64,000 nt of DNA from Scenedesmus sp. ARA3 (Eukaryota; Chlorophyta; Chlorophyceae; Sphaeropleales; Scenedesmaceae), in the NCBI GenBank assembly GCA_004335835.1, contig RWJK01001019.1:22146-86145 (forward strand), given 5' to 3'. The notes below the pieces were generated by a model that worked only from the letters and a program-made list of their open reading frames with translations, was not told the origin of the DNA and made no database searches. Shown in pieces: positions 34,549 through 46,057 of this stretch. How positions within the stretch are numbered: position 1 is the first letter of the stretch; each line of letters opens with the position of its first letter. The position numbers were made by a program, and so were the translations under genes.

Positions 34549-37500
34549 TCACAGGTCTTCGAGTGATTTCGAAGGCAGGTTGCTCACAAACTGCACAGGC
34601 CCCTTCACCCCAGGCGCCTTGCGCCACCAGGGCGGCCGCAGCACCTCCCAGCACCACCAGCCAAACAGCAGCACCCCGGGGCCCGCCAGCCACAGCGCAG
34701 CAGCAAGCAGCAGGCTGCGCCAGAAGAACAGCGCAGTGGCGAGGGGGTCCTGGCCGGTGACCATGGCCTGCAGGCGCTCAAAGACCATGGCTAGATCATC
34801 GATGCGGTTCTGCACCTGCAGCAGCAGCGGCAGCAGGGGCAGCAGCAGCAGCAGTGATACCAGTTTTAAAGAGTGACATGGCCTGCAGGCGCTTGAAGAC
34901 CACCGCCAGGTCATCGATGCGGTTCTGCACCTGCAGCAGCAGCCACAGCAGTGGACACGTTGCCAGCAGGGCAGCGGCCTTCCAGCAGGAAATGTTCAGG
35001 TCAGTGGTTGCAGCAGTGTAGCTGTGGTTGTACAGCTCTGGACCTGCAGAGGACCAAGGCAGATGCAGGTGACAATTTAGCAAGCAGTTCAGCCACGGCT
35101 CGCCTGCAATGTGCTATGCAGCAGCTGCTCGCAGCGCCGCTTCAACACCACTATCGGATTTTGAATACCATGCTTGCATTGTCTCCAATCAATGGACCCC
35201 AGTGAACCGCACCTGCAGCGAGATGCGCAGCAGCTGCTCGTATCGCCGCTTGAGCATCTTCAGCCGCCGTGGCTGGAACATCATGATGGCCGCCAGATCA
35301 CATGCATTGCCCTCCCTGCACTGTTTCTTGCCACGCACCGCTGTCGACTCAGCTAGGTGCGGCTCTTGCCTTTCAGCATGAGCAGTCACAGCAGCAGCAG
35401 CTCTGCGCTGCTCCAGAGGCACACAAAATAGAACCAAAAGAAAGTGTCAAGCGGGCAGAACAGACCCCTTACCTGCAGCGAGATGCGCAGCAGCTGCTCG
35501 TAGCGCCGCTTGAGCATCTTCAGCCGCCGCGGCTGGAACATCATTATGGCCGCCAGATCACGCACGCCGCCGCCGCCGCCGCCCCAGCCGCCGCCGCTGC
35601 TGCCGCCTCCCGCCGCGTTGTAGGGTCCGAAGACGGAGCTGCTGGCGCTGCCGCCGCTGCTGGTGCTTGCTGCGTCATCGTCCTCGTCATCTTCGTAATA
35701 TAACAGATCTGAGGGCAGCAGCCCGGCTGTGTCGAAGAGCTCCCCGAGGTCAAACCCTAGGTACTCCACCAGGCCCTGTTATATGACATGGTTATGACAA
35801 TAGTGTAACACAGCAGGCAAGATAATGGGTCTGTAGTGGCTAGGAGCATGAAGCACAGGTCTGCATGTGATCAAGCGTCCTGCACACGCACTTGCCAAGC
35901 TACAACACAGTGAGCAACAGGCAGAACCCCGCCACCACTGCCGATTCAGCACGGCAAAACTTTTATCACAACAGAGTCACTCACGGTGCATCAGCCGCCG
36001 CCGCAGTGACCCCACACAAGCTGTGTGTGTATTGCAAAGCTCCACCCAAGCTGACAAAACGGTACAAAAGTACAACCTCTAGCTCAGCTGATGCAGCAAG
36101 AGCAGGAGCATAGTACAGCAGGAGATAGACGTAAGCACGCAGCACACATGCGTTCAGCGGCCGCTCACGTGCATCAGCAGCCGCCGCAGCGCCACCACGC
36201 TGCGCCACAGCAGGAACGCAAACAGGCTGGCGATGGGCCTGAAGCACAGCGCTGCCATGACCGCCACGCTGGCCAGGTTGTGGCTGGGGCGGCTCCACGC
36301 CTTGAGGTCGTTGAAGTAGTTCCAGGCTGAGGGCACCCAGCTGGTGGCCACACGCAGCCGGTGGATGTTGTGCCTGCAGAAACAGGGCAGTGCAGGGTAT
36401 GACAGTTTGTGTGGGGCGGCTCCACGCCTTGAGGTCGTTGAAGTAGTTCCAGGCCGACGGCACCCAGCTGGTGGCTACTCGCAGCCGGTGGATGTTGTGC
36501 CTGCGAAATGTGTATGAGCATATATCCCTTTGAGTGATTTAATGATAAAGACATTACAGGTGAGAGCGTGACATGCATATCCATGGTCATATGGGGCGGC
36601 TCCACGCCTTGAGGTCGTTGAAGTAGTTGTAGGCTGAGGGCAACCAGCTGGTGGCTACATGCAGCCGGTGGATGTTGTGCCTGCGAAATGTGTATGATCA
36701 CACAATCCTGTGAGTGATTTGATGATGATGACCATGAGAGATAAGAACATGACCTGATTTGTATATCAAAGGTCATATGAGGCGGCTCCACGCCTTGAGG
36801 TCGTTGAAGTAGTTCCAGGCTGGTGGCCACACGCAGCCGGTGGATGTTGTGCCTGCGGGATTGTAGCAATGTTTGATTGGAGGATAGTGATGCTGTTAGT
36901 GATGCTGTTGAAAAAAGACACATGGTCATCATAATGCCAAACATCGCCCTTCCTGTCTTCAGCGCCTTCCACGCTGCAAGCGGCAATCTAGGCTCATACC
37001 TAAAGTTCAGAATAAGAAGTTCACATGCTGAAGTTCAGTTCACAACTTCTCACCTCGATCGTGACAGCCGGAACTTCTCCCTGCCTGTCTCCAGCACCTT
37101 CCAGGCAGCAGCAGGCAACCTAGGCCAAACCAATACTTCAAACCAAACAATTCACACTATCAAGACGTTCAGAATGTGAAGTTCAAAGTGTCAAACTTCT
37201 CACCGTGAACGTGACAGCCGGAACTTCTCCCTGCCTGTCTCCAGCACCTTCCACGCAGCAGCGGGTGGCACCGGGGGGTCCGCAGCAGCAGACAGCCAGG
37301 CCACCACCTTCTGGTGGTGGCTCTGCGTGATGAGGTCCCTGCTGGCTGCGTGGAACAGGCTGATGTGGTGCACCTGGCCAGTAAATGGAAACGACGAGCA
37401 GCAGCCGCAGCAGTAGCAGTGATAAGGTCTCTGCTTGCTGAGTGAAACAGGCTGATGTGGTGCACTTACAACACATGAGGTTGTCAGCAACAGCAGCAGC

Positions 37501-40500
37501 GGCGCGCGTGGTTGGGTCCCTGCTAGCTGCATGGAACAGGTTGATATGGCCCACACTGGGATCCAGCTGCACGCTCGCATATGTTGGGACATGTGCGCTG
37601 CTGCCCCATGCAGCAGAACACATTGCAACAAAAGAAAAACCGCTTCCAAGCACCCACGCGCACCGTGGGTGGGTACTGTGAGCGCTCGTATGCGTTGAGC
37701 AGCCTCTGGCGGTCAGGTATGCTGCAGGTAAACCCCAGCAGCACCAGCCCTGTGGTGTGGCTCACACTGACGCCTGGCGTTACAACAGGTGGGTGCGGCG
37801 AGTCGGCGTGCTGCTGCTGCTGCTGGATGCTGCTGCTGCCGGTCACGCGTAGCTTCAGCGACTTGATGACCTCCCTGCAGCACAAAACATGCAGGGGTAG
37901 ATAGACAAATTACACGGTGTCCTCATGCGGCATACGCCATGACCAACTCCAATACAAAACATGCAGGCAGGCGCAGCACAAAACAAGACTTCTTGCCTAC
38001 ATACATTCTCTCATAACATGTGTGCATGCTGTCGTGGCTCAAAGCGACTTGTGATAGTGCATGCCAAGAAAAAGCCCAAACACAAAACCAACATAAGCAG
38101 CTAATGCGCCACTGAGCAGATCACAAACCAGCGAGCCATACCCGTGGTTGAGGAACATGAGGTAGATGACCTTGTTCACGAGGCAGCTTATTGACACACT
38201 AAATACAAACAAGACGTAACAGAGCAGGACTTGTCACCTGTGGTTGAGGTACATGAGGTGGCTGATGCGGTAGGTGAGCTTGCCCAGGCACATGCCACCG
38301 ACTACTGTTGAACAGCATCAACACGCAACGGCAACTGTGCAAAGTGGCCATTGCATCTGTGGTTGAGGTGCATCAGGCAGCTGATGCAGTACGTGAGCTT
38401 GCCCTGGCACTGCGCAATGACCAATGCTTCAACAATACAGGGGTCTTGGCACAACATGACACAGTAACAAACCGCACCTGTGGTTGAGGTACATGAGGTA
38501 GCTGATCCTGTACGTGAGCTTGCCCAGGCACTGCAGCTTGCCCCGCCCAGCGTCAGTGAACACCGCCAGCAGCAGTGTGGTGGTGGGGTGGTAGATGGGC
38601 ACAGACAGCTGCCACGCAAAGTCGCTCTCACGCCTGCGGCAGCAGCAGCATGGTGTTGGAGTGGCAAATCAGCACGCAACTGCCACACAAAGTCTGATTC
38701 GCGCCTGAAGCAGCAGCAGTAGTTGTCCTGCACCTGGAATCTGGGCATAACTCATCCAGTAGCAGGTGATGCACGATGGCGCAAACCCGTCCTCATACTA
38801 GCTCACTTCTCACAGCAGCCGCGCTGCTCCTCCTCGCACCTCACAACGCTCTTGGCCCAGTGCGGCCCAATCTTGAGCAGCAGCCACCACCCTTTCGGGG
38901 GCTCAGGCGTCAGCTCCACTCGGTGCACCACCAGCTGCAGCGTAGCTAGTGGACCAGCCAGGCAGCCCCTCTCAGGCTGCACCGGCAGCCCTGGAATCGG
39001 GCTCACGCTGCTGCTGACAATGTCTGCTGCCGCTGCTGCTGCTGCAGTGGCTGCTGCTGCTGCTGCGGCTTTGGGAGTGGCTGCGGCGCTGCTGCTGCCA
39101 CCGCCTGCTGCGAGGAGGCTTGCGCTTGGGCTGCGGGCGAAGGGTGAGGGCTTCTGCAGCCGGGCTGTGAATGGGTTGAGGCGCGGCGTGCCGGCAGCCT
39201 GGCTGCTGCTGCTGCTGGTAGTGCTACCACCCAATGGCCATGGCAGCTGCATGCAAAGGAAAAAAAGTTTACACTTGTTAGGCGAGGTTGTGACAGCCCT
39301 TAACGAGCCCTTGATGTGCAGTTGTGCAGTGCAGATGTGCAGTTGTGCTGCTGCATTGCAGCTTCTATGGATGCGGCAGCGGCTGCGCAGGACAGTTTGC
39401 AGACTGTGCTGCACTGTTGACAACACAAGTCAATTGCATGCTTCCTGCCGCACCAACTCACCTGCTGCTGCAGCCAGCCCAGCCAGCCCTGCTGCTGCTG
39501 CTGACCTGCAGTCACAACCAGCGCTGAGGCCCTAACCCCTCCGCCCTCTCCTTCGCCAGCTGCTGTGCCAAACATCGTCACTCTGCGTGACGTAACCCTT
39601 GTGCCAGCAGTAGGCCGAGGTGAGTTCGGCACGCTGCTGCTGCCAGCAGCAGCAGCGGCAGCAGCTGCTGCAGCCGCCGCAGCCGTCACCGCACTCGCAC
39701 CGAGCACAGACCCCTTTCGCGACATGCTGTCTCCAATAGCCACGCGAGGTGAGTTTGGCACGCTGCTGCTGCTGCCGACGACTGCTGTTGCTGCTGCGAG
39801 GCTGAGGGCAGGCACGCCGTACATTGCTGCGCGGCCGTCTGCGTCTGCTGCTGCTGCGCGCAGCTCTACTGTGCCACCCTCGATGCCTTGCAGGGACAGC
39901 TCGATGCCCGGCAGCTGATTGCGGCGGAACTGCATGGCACACATACACCAGCACACAACAGGCTGATGAAACAGGTTGATGTAGGCGTATCAGACGTGTC
40001 AGAACTGCGCTTCACAATGTCAAAAGTTGACGCATGTCAGACCACTTCAGCAGGCGCCAGCCCGATGCCTTGCAGCTGGTTGCAATGAAAATGCACGGCG
40101 CACGTGCACAACAGGTAACAAGGTTTGTGAACCACTTGTTCACCAAGTGAGAGTAACACAGGGCTGGACACATTCGGAGGCACCAGCTCAACGCCTAGCA
40201 ATGGGATGCAGCGGCACAGCTCACAATCTGCACGAATTTATCCTACTTCACCCGACCCTGTAGCAGTTGCGATCCAGTGGAACTCACCGCGCGCACGCCC
40301 AGCCATGTGGTGGGTAAGCGAGGGCTGGCCACTAGCAGGTCCACCACAAACCATGGCAGCACACATCTTGATGCGGTGAAAGCAGCACATCGTGACTCAC
40401 CGCACGCACGCCCAGCCATGTGGTGGGTGGGGGAGGGCTGGCCAGCAGCAGGTCCACCACGCTCCACTCGCCACGCGCCATGAGCTTGCCACCAGGCAGC

Positions 40501-42947
40501 GCCTTGCCGCGCAGCACTACCTGCAGCACGGCAGCAACATGTTTTAAGTCACATTGGAACAGAATCAGCCAGCATGCCACGCACCATCAACTTGCACCCG
40601 GGCAGGGCTTTGCCGCGCAGCACCACCTGCATCAAACTACATGAGGTGTAGAGTTGCATGGAAGCAAAACCAGCCAGCATGCCACAGGTCACGAGCTTGG
40701 CCCCGGGTAGGGCTTTGTTGCACAGCACCACCTGCACGTGCTATAAATCCACAGGATCAGGGTGGAGACAATAGGCTTTGGCCAGCAACGGCAGCCAATG
40801 CGACACCCGCACCAGCCTATTCAACAACCTACCTCCAGCACCAGCCGCTTGTGCTGCAGCGGCCGCTTTGAGGTGAACACAAACTGCTCGCGGAACACCG
40901 CCGCGCCGCCAGGCCGCAGCCGCACCGGGTTACTCTCATGCACCTGGTGCTTGCCAAACCTGAGCCTTGCCAGCGCATACACAGGCTCAGCCGCCAGGTG
41001 CTGCTGCAGCAGCGCCTGCTGCTGCTGCTGCACACGGGCCTCTTCTGCCATGCTGGGACTGTCACTGAAGCTTGAGCCGCCCAGAAAGTCAAACAGCCGG
41101 TTGCTGGCCTGAGCACCGCCAGCATCCTGGTGGTATGCTGACACGACAGCCGCGACTGCTGCTTCCAAGCTATCCGCCATGTCCAGGCCGCCGCCGATGT
41201 TACTGCTGTTAGTAACGGTGTTATTAACGTCGTGCCAGTCTGACATGCTGGCGCTGCTGAGGCTGCGGTGCAGCTGCTGCTGGGTGTGCCGCGCTGTTTT
41301 GGGGGAGGACTTGCTGGCCTGCTTGAGGTACTGCAGGTACCAGCTGCTGCCCAGCTGCACCTCCAGCAGCGACAGCTGGCGGCAAGAGGGAAAAAAGGCA
41401 ACACGAGGTGATTCATTTAGAGTATCTGTTGGCATGTGTTGAGAGGTGATGATGGCAGGCGAGCAGCAGCAAAAGCACCAGAGCATGCTGAAGGGGGAAG
41501 GGCACATGCCAATGCACATTGCAAAAGCAACCAAAACACTGACTGTGACAGGAGCTCGCAATGCAGTATCACTGCGCCGCACCTTGATGTACACGATGCA
41601 TGGCTCCTCGTACAGCGTGCCCAGCTTGGCATGCGTCACAACAGGCGGCACCTACAGCAGCAGCGCCAGCAGGAGAGGTGCATACATTATCAGTTGCAAC
41701 TGACAGCCTGGCACTCTGTTGAATTGGAAAAGCGACTGCTGCTGTTCACCTTGGTTGCAGGAAGCGCAATAAGCCCTGTGACATACTTTGCTCACAAACA
41801 TGCATCAACTCACATGCATGTGCGCTAGCCATTCCAGCCCAATAAGCAAGCCTGCAAAGCACACCTTGATCTCGCCGGGCAGCAGGCAGAAGCTGACTCG
41901 CTCCGCCACATCAAACGCATGGTGGTGCCGCCACGTGGGAGCCCACCACAGCGCAACACGCACAGTACCCAGCTCCGGCTGCTGCGGTTGAAGCTGCTGC
42001 TGCTGCGGCGGCTGCTGCTGGGGGTGCTGCTGCTTGGGTTGCTGCTGCTGCTTATTGCCGCCGCGCTTTTCCTGCAAGTAGTGCCGCAGCGACGGCTGCG
42101 ACAGCAGCGGGTGCGACAGCGCGCGCTGCAGCTGGCTCTGCGGCTGCTGCTGCTGCGCGTCCTGCTTGCCATGCTGCTTCTTGGGCTGCTGCTGCGCGGG
42201 TGGCTTGACGTCTTTGAGCTTGCGTATGTTAGCAGGGTGCAGCTTGAGGTCAAGCTCAAGCACCTGACAGCGGCAGCAGTAGCAGCAGCAGCAGTATGTT
42301 GTGAACTGGCAGCCATCAGCCCACACTTTGGTCATGTTGGAAGGGTGCAGCTTGCGGTCAAGCTCCAGCAACTGGCAGCAGCAGCAGCAACACTTCCACT
42401 TCCACAGACATCTCACCTCCTGCGGCTTGTAGGCAAGCGCATTGACGTCCACACAGCCTCGCCCAAGCAGCTCATCAGGCCGCCAGAAGTCCCAGTCCCA
42501 CACCTCCACCAGCATAGCTCACTCTGCAGCCTTTCAAAAACCAACCCTGCAACTCACCTGATGCGGCTCAAACGCAAGCATGCTGACGCTGCAACCAGCC
42601 ACAAACACACAGCGCAGCGCGATGTGTTCTCACCTCCTGCGCCTCAAAGGCAAGCGCATTGATGTCCACAAAGCCTCACCCAAGCAGCTCGTCAGGCCGC
42701 CAGTGACGTCACCAGAAGAACGCCGCCCTGCAACATGCCGCACCACACAGCACCAAAGCCTTCAAATCCTCACCTCTTGCGGCTCAAAAGCAAGCGCGTT
42801 GATGTCCACAAAGCCTCGCCCCAGCAGCTCATCGGGCCGCCAGAAGTCCCAGTCCCACACCTCCACCAGCACCTGTCGCTTGCCGGCAGACACCTCGTGC
42901 CACTCAAGGTAGAACTCTTCGCCCCAATCAGGGTCTAGGGTCCTGCA

Positions 42948-42979
<32 letters not shown>

Positions 42980-44581
42980 CCAAAGGTTCATTGCATGCGC
43001 GTGTATGTACTTGAATGCTCTGTACGCAAGATGTAGAGTCCCGCACAATGCAGCTGCTATCACACCTGCATGTAGGTGAACACGCTACCGCTGCTGGTTC
43101 AAAGCCAATGCATGAGCTGGACGCTGCTCCTGCACGCAGTGTGATGTGCTTCCTGCTGCTCAGCCTGCAGCTGTACAGAGCAACTGCTGCGACTACTTTG
43201 CGCTGTTGCTGTCCAAAGACATTGCGTATCAGCCTACACACTGCTCCTGCAGAACATGCTGCGCTTCCTGCAAGCTGATCAGCCTCCAACTCAAAAGAGC
43301 AGCTGCTACTCTGCACTGTTGCTGTCCAAAGCCGTTAGTATGAGCCTGCACACTGCTCCTGCAAGACGTGCTGTGGTTCATGCAAGCTGCTCAGCCTCCA
43401 ACGCAACGAAGCAGCTGCTACTCCGCAATGTTGCTACCCATTGCCATTGCGTGTGAGGCTGCACGCTGCTCCTGCAACTTTGCCGTGCTTCCTGCAAGCT
43501 GCTCAGCCAGCTGAAGTTCTCCAGAGCAACTGTTGCAATTACTCTGCGCTGTTGCTACCCATTGCCATTGCGCGTGAGCCTGTGCACTGCTCCTGCAGAA
43601 CGTGCCGTGGTTCCTGCAAGCTGTTCAGCCTCCAACGCGACGGAGCACCTGTTACTCTGCACTGTTGCTGTCCAAAGCCGTTAGGTGTGAGCCTGCACAC
43701 TGCTCCTGCAAGATGTGCCGTGCTTCCTGCAAGCTGCTCAGCCTGCCACAGCTTTCCAGAGCAGCTGCAGTAGCTGTCCACCTCCAGCCGGCTGCAGCAG
43801 CAGAGGCTGTGCTGCTGAGCTGTTGTGTTGCTGCTGTTGTGCTGTTGTGATGCTGCATGCGCACCTGCGCTGCGTCGCTGTGCGGTGCTGCGCTTGGCCG
43901 CACAAGATCTTGCAGTAAGGGTCTGGCAGGCCTGCCCTGGCTTTGGGTGACAGGTCACGCGCACCCAACACCTGCAGCATTGTAGAAAGTTACATGTGCA
44001 TCCAGCATTATAGGCTTATAGTCCTTCAAAGCATAGCGCCGCAGCGACATCCTGGATGTTAGCGTCTGCTGCTCCCTTGCAGGAGGCTCAGACAGTGCAT
44101 GTATGTGCACCCTTCTGCAGTTGGCACGGCGCTGGGGCACACACATAAGAGCTATTGCACTGCCTCAACGACTTGGCAAGTGCTGTGTTCAGCAGAGCGA
44201 AGAAACAGTCGCACTATAAGTGAACAGCAAACTGGCATGCGTTGCCTTCAGGTGGCTGGCGAGGTATGCATGCTAGCCTGGACGAGCATGCAACGCATGC
44301 CTCCCAGTTCAAGCTGACACAGCATCTACTGCTGAAAGTTTGATAACGAAGATCCCAGTGGTAGCTCTGCACACTACTTCAGTGCTGCTGTTGTAGGTGA
44401 GACCTGTGTGCAGCATGTGTACGCCTGTTGTTGCACCAGGGGCAGCAGCAGCAGCAGTGCCAGCACTCACCCTGATGTGCAGGTCAAGTCCCTTGAAGCT
44501 GGTAAACCATTCGTCCTGCGAAACCTCCTTCAGCAAGTCTCTGTCTGTAATGCGCAGAGGGTGGGACTCAAGTGCAGTCAT
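34549..44581 (-). CDS. MCTP-like C2-domain membrane protein with PRT_C tail
   Basis: Plant MCTPs are ER-anchored proteins whose C2 domains bind lipids at membrane contacts. Fifteen exons join in phase: 44581-44471, 43971-43865, 42942-42774, 42263-41865, 41651-41583, 41375-40833, 40520-40401, 39929-39462, 39246-38840, 38633-38478, 37874-37664, 37373-37204, 36373-36169, 35775-35473 and 34815-34549, giving 1,234 aa. The first C2 (residues 31-129) is clear: LHIRVLGARDLSPKARAGLP, DPYCKILCG, TLDPDWGEEF, and EVWDWDFWRPDELLG with acidic calcium ligands. Later C2-like strands are broken by Q-, A- and S-rich inserts. Residues 960-1234 match the PRT_C region: NIHRLRVATS, a membrane hairpin, YEQLLRISLQVQNRIDDLA, DPLATALFFW, two more hydrophobic helices and a basic-acidic tail. 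An acidic YYEDDEDDD patch precedes it. The number of functional C2 domains is uncertain. Confidence 0.88.
34870..34940 (-). repeat. Acceptor-side echo of MCTP last exon
   Basis: A copy of CTGCAG plus VQNRIDDLAVVFKRLQAM lies upstream of the intact exon 34815-34549. Confidence 0.8.
35205..35305 (-). repeat. Donor-side echo of MCTP exon 35775-35473
   Basis: A long copy of the exon end (FQPRRLKMLKRRYEQLLRIS) with donor, downstream of the intact exon. Confidence 0.85.
36405..36870 (-). repeat. Three acceptor-side echoes of MCTP exon 36373-36169
   Basis: Copies near 36412-36503, 36592-36683 and 36777-36857 repeat HNIHRLRVATSWVPSAWNYF through FNDLKAW, upstream of the intact exon. Period is about 180 bases, the longest in the window. 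Confidence 0.87.
36940..37115 (-). repeat. Two donor-side echoes of MCTP exon 37373-37204
   Basis: Copies near 36945-36990 and 37045-37112 repeat AAWKVLETGREKFRLSR, downstream of the intact exon. Confidence 0.8.
37410..37560 (-). repeat. Two acceptor-side echoes of MCTP exon 37373-37204
   Basis: Copies near 37432-37470 and 37505-37555 repeat the HHISLFHAASRD beginning, upstream of the intact exon. This exon therefore has echoes on both sides. Confidence 0.8.
38140..38415 (-). repeat. Three donor-side echoes of MCTP exon 38633-38478
   Basis: Copies near 38145-38195, 38235-38290 and 38355-38412 repeat GKLTYRISYLMYLNH and the donor, downstream of the intact exon. Confidence 0.82.
39605..39780 (-). 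repeat. In-exon duplication SSSVPNSPR in MCTP
   Basis: Within the coding exon 39929-39462, the segment SSSVPNSPR occurs twice about 130 bases apart, separated by an alanine run. It shows that the same kind of local duplication can be retained in the protein. Confidence 0.8.
40040..40220 (-). repeat. Acceptor-side echoes of MCTP exon 39929-39462
   Basis: Two decayed copies near 40050-40105 and 40180-40215 of the NQLPGIELS beginning of the exon, upstream of it. Confidence 0.65.
40285..40345 (-). repeat. Donor-side echo of MCTP exon 40520-40401
   Basis: A copy of the exon end (DLLVASP...TTWLGVRA) with donor, downstream of the intact exon. Confidence 0.82.
40560..40745 (-). repeat. Two acceptor-side echoes of MCTP exon 40520-40401
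   Basis: Copies near 40578-40632 and 40683-40738 repeat VVLRGKALPGGKLMARG, upstream of the intact exon, which is thus echoed on both sides. Confidence 0.85.
42320..42385 (-). repeat. Acceptor-side echo of MCTP exon 42263-41865
   Basis: One copy of LLELDRKLHPSNMTKV with acceptor, upstream of the intact exon. Confidence 0.8.
42415..42720 (-). repeat. Three donor-side echoes of MCTP C2 exon 42942-42774
   Basis: Copies of DELLGRGFVDINALAFEPQE and the GAG|GTGAG donor near 42416-42515, 42552-42590 and 42634-42720, downstream of the intact exon. The longest copy extends back to VLVEVWDWDFW. Confidence 0.88.
43135..43760 (-). repeat. Intronic minisatellite, about 115-base unit
   Basis: Five to six diverged units built around 'cactgctcctgcaag' and 'gctgctcagcctcca' fill an MCTP intron. 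Unlike the other arrays, I find no similarity to either flanking exon, so it is a true intronic tandem repeat or the echo of an exon I did not recognise. Confidence 0.8.
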
Positions 44582-44949
44582 CAGGAACTGATCATCATGC
44601 TGCTCTCAGTACCGACACACACTGCGTCATGGCCGTTCCAACAATTCAGCTATTGCTGCAATCGAACCTGCGCCCTAAGCGTTGTAGACGTCTGTCGGGT
44701 GTGTCCAAGGAGTATATTCATTCAAACGTGGGCAGTTGCTAACAGTGTTCTGTGTGAAGGGTTTCGGTTGAGGTGTGTTGTTTCAGATCGGTCATCTGAG
44801 CAGTTCAACGCTGCGGTTGGTCGTTGCTTGGAAGCTTCAAGCTGTACAACAGTGCTGAGGGTGGCTTGGAACTGTGCAAGACAGTACAGCACTGTCAGCG
44901 AACACACGCGGTTCCTGTTGGGATGACATTCTAATTGAGTGTATACAAA
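44582..44949. promoter_or_regulatory. Divergent intergenic region, MCTP and P5A ATPase
   Basis: The 368 bases between the two ATGs must carry both promoters and leaders. No named element stands out, and there are no CAG/CTG runs here, unlike the flanking genes. Confidence 0.5.
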
Positions 44950-46012
44950 ATGGACGATCCGGCTGTGCCAGACAACCCTGCACCCCCTGGTGTGAAAGCC
45001 AAGGAGATAGAGCGGGTGGTGCTGCTTCAGCGTCGGCTGGGTGCTGCCAAGCTGAACATTGGGCCGTTCATCGTGATATACTCGCTGCTCTTTGCAGCTT
45101 GGGTGCAGCAGTACATCGAGAACGGGTAGGTGGCAGCAGGACACCAGGCCAGCACAACAGCATCAACCACTACAGCACAGATCAACCGCACACTATCCTC
45201 TGCTCTGCATTGTCACAGGCCTCTCCTGTTGAGTGTATCCAGCCAAGCATTTGGCAGCAGTAATACTGGCAAGCACATGACTTTGTATCTACTGAAACCG
45301 GCAGCAGCTGCCTTGCTGCGGTATCCCAAGTGCCTGGTGTCGCGCCGCTGCTGCTGTCCGGCAGGCACCCGCTGTATGTGGTGTATGCGTCAGTTGTGGT
45401 GGCAGTGCTGCACGTGCTCAGCTTCCTGTTCACGCACTGGCTGGTATCCTTCAATGCACTTGTCAACTACAAGCGCGTGGAGAAGCTGAATGACGCAGAG
45501 TACATCCAGGTGCGCTTGCAGGAAACATCTAGTCGACGTTGTAAGGCATGGCTTGGGATATCGGTGCGGGAAGTGGAAGGGGAGTGAGCATTGCCAGCAG
45601 TAGCAGTACGAGACAGCGTGGAATGGGTGAGAGCTGGCTTCCAAGCAGCAACAGCCATGGCATACGCGCGCTTGCAATCGTGAGATGTTGGCTGCAGCAG
45701 CTGCAGCAAACACCAGACACAGCAAGGACACACAACAGACTGCATGGCAAGCAGCTGGGACTGGCACTGATAAACCCCCTTAGCCAGCGTGCAGCCGGCA
45801 GCTGCTGCTGCAGCAGCAGCGGCAGTGCACCTGCTTGGCGCCAGCAGTCAAAGTAAGCGAGCAACAGCTGCAGCCCTGCAGCCTCCTGCGTGCCATCATC
45901 ACACTGGTCCTGAAGCAGCAGCAAGGGCAACATGCCATGCGCATCTGCTCACAATGTTAGCTCTGTCTTTTGTGATTGGCCTGCGTTGACATGTTCTGCT
46001 GCCGCATCCTGC

Positions 46013-46057
<45 letters not shown>

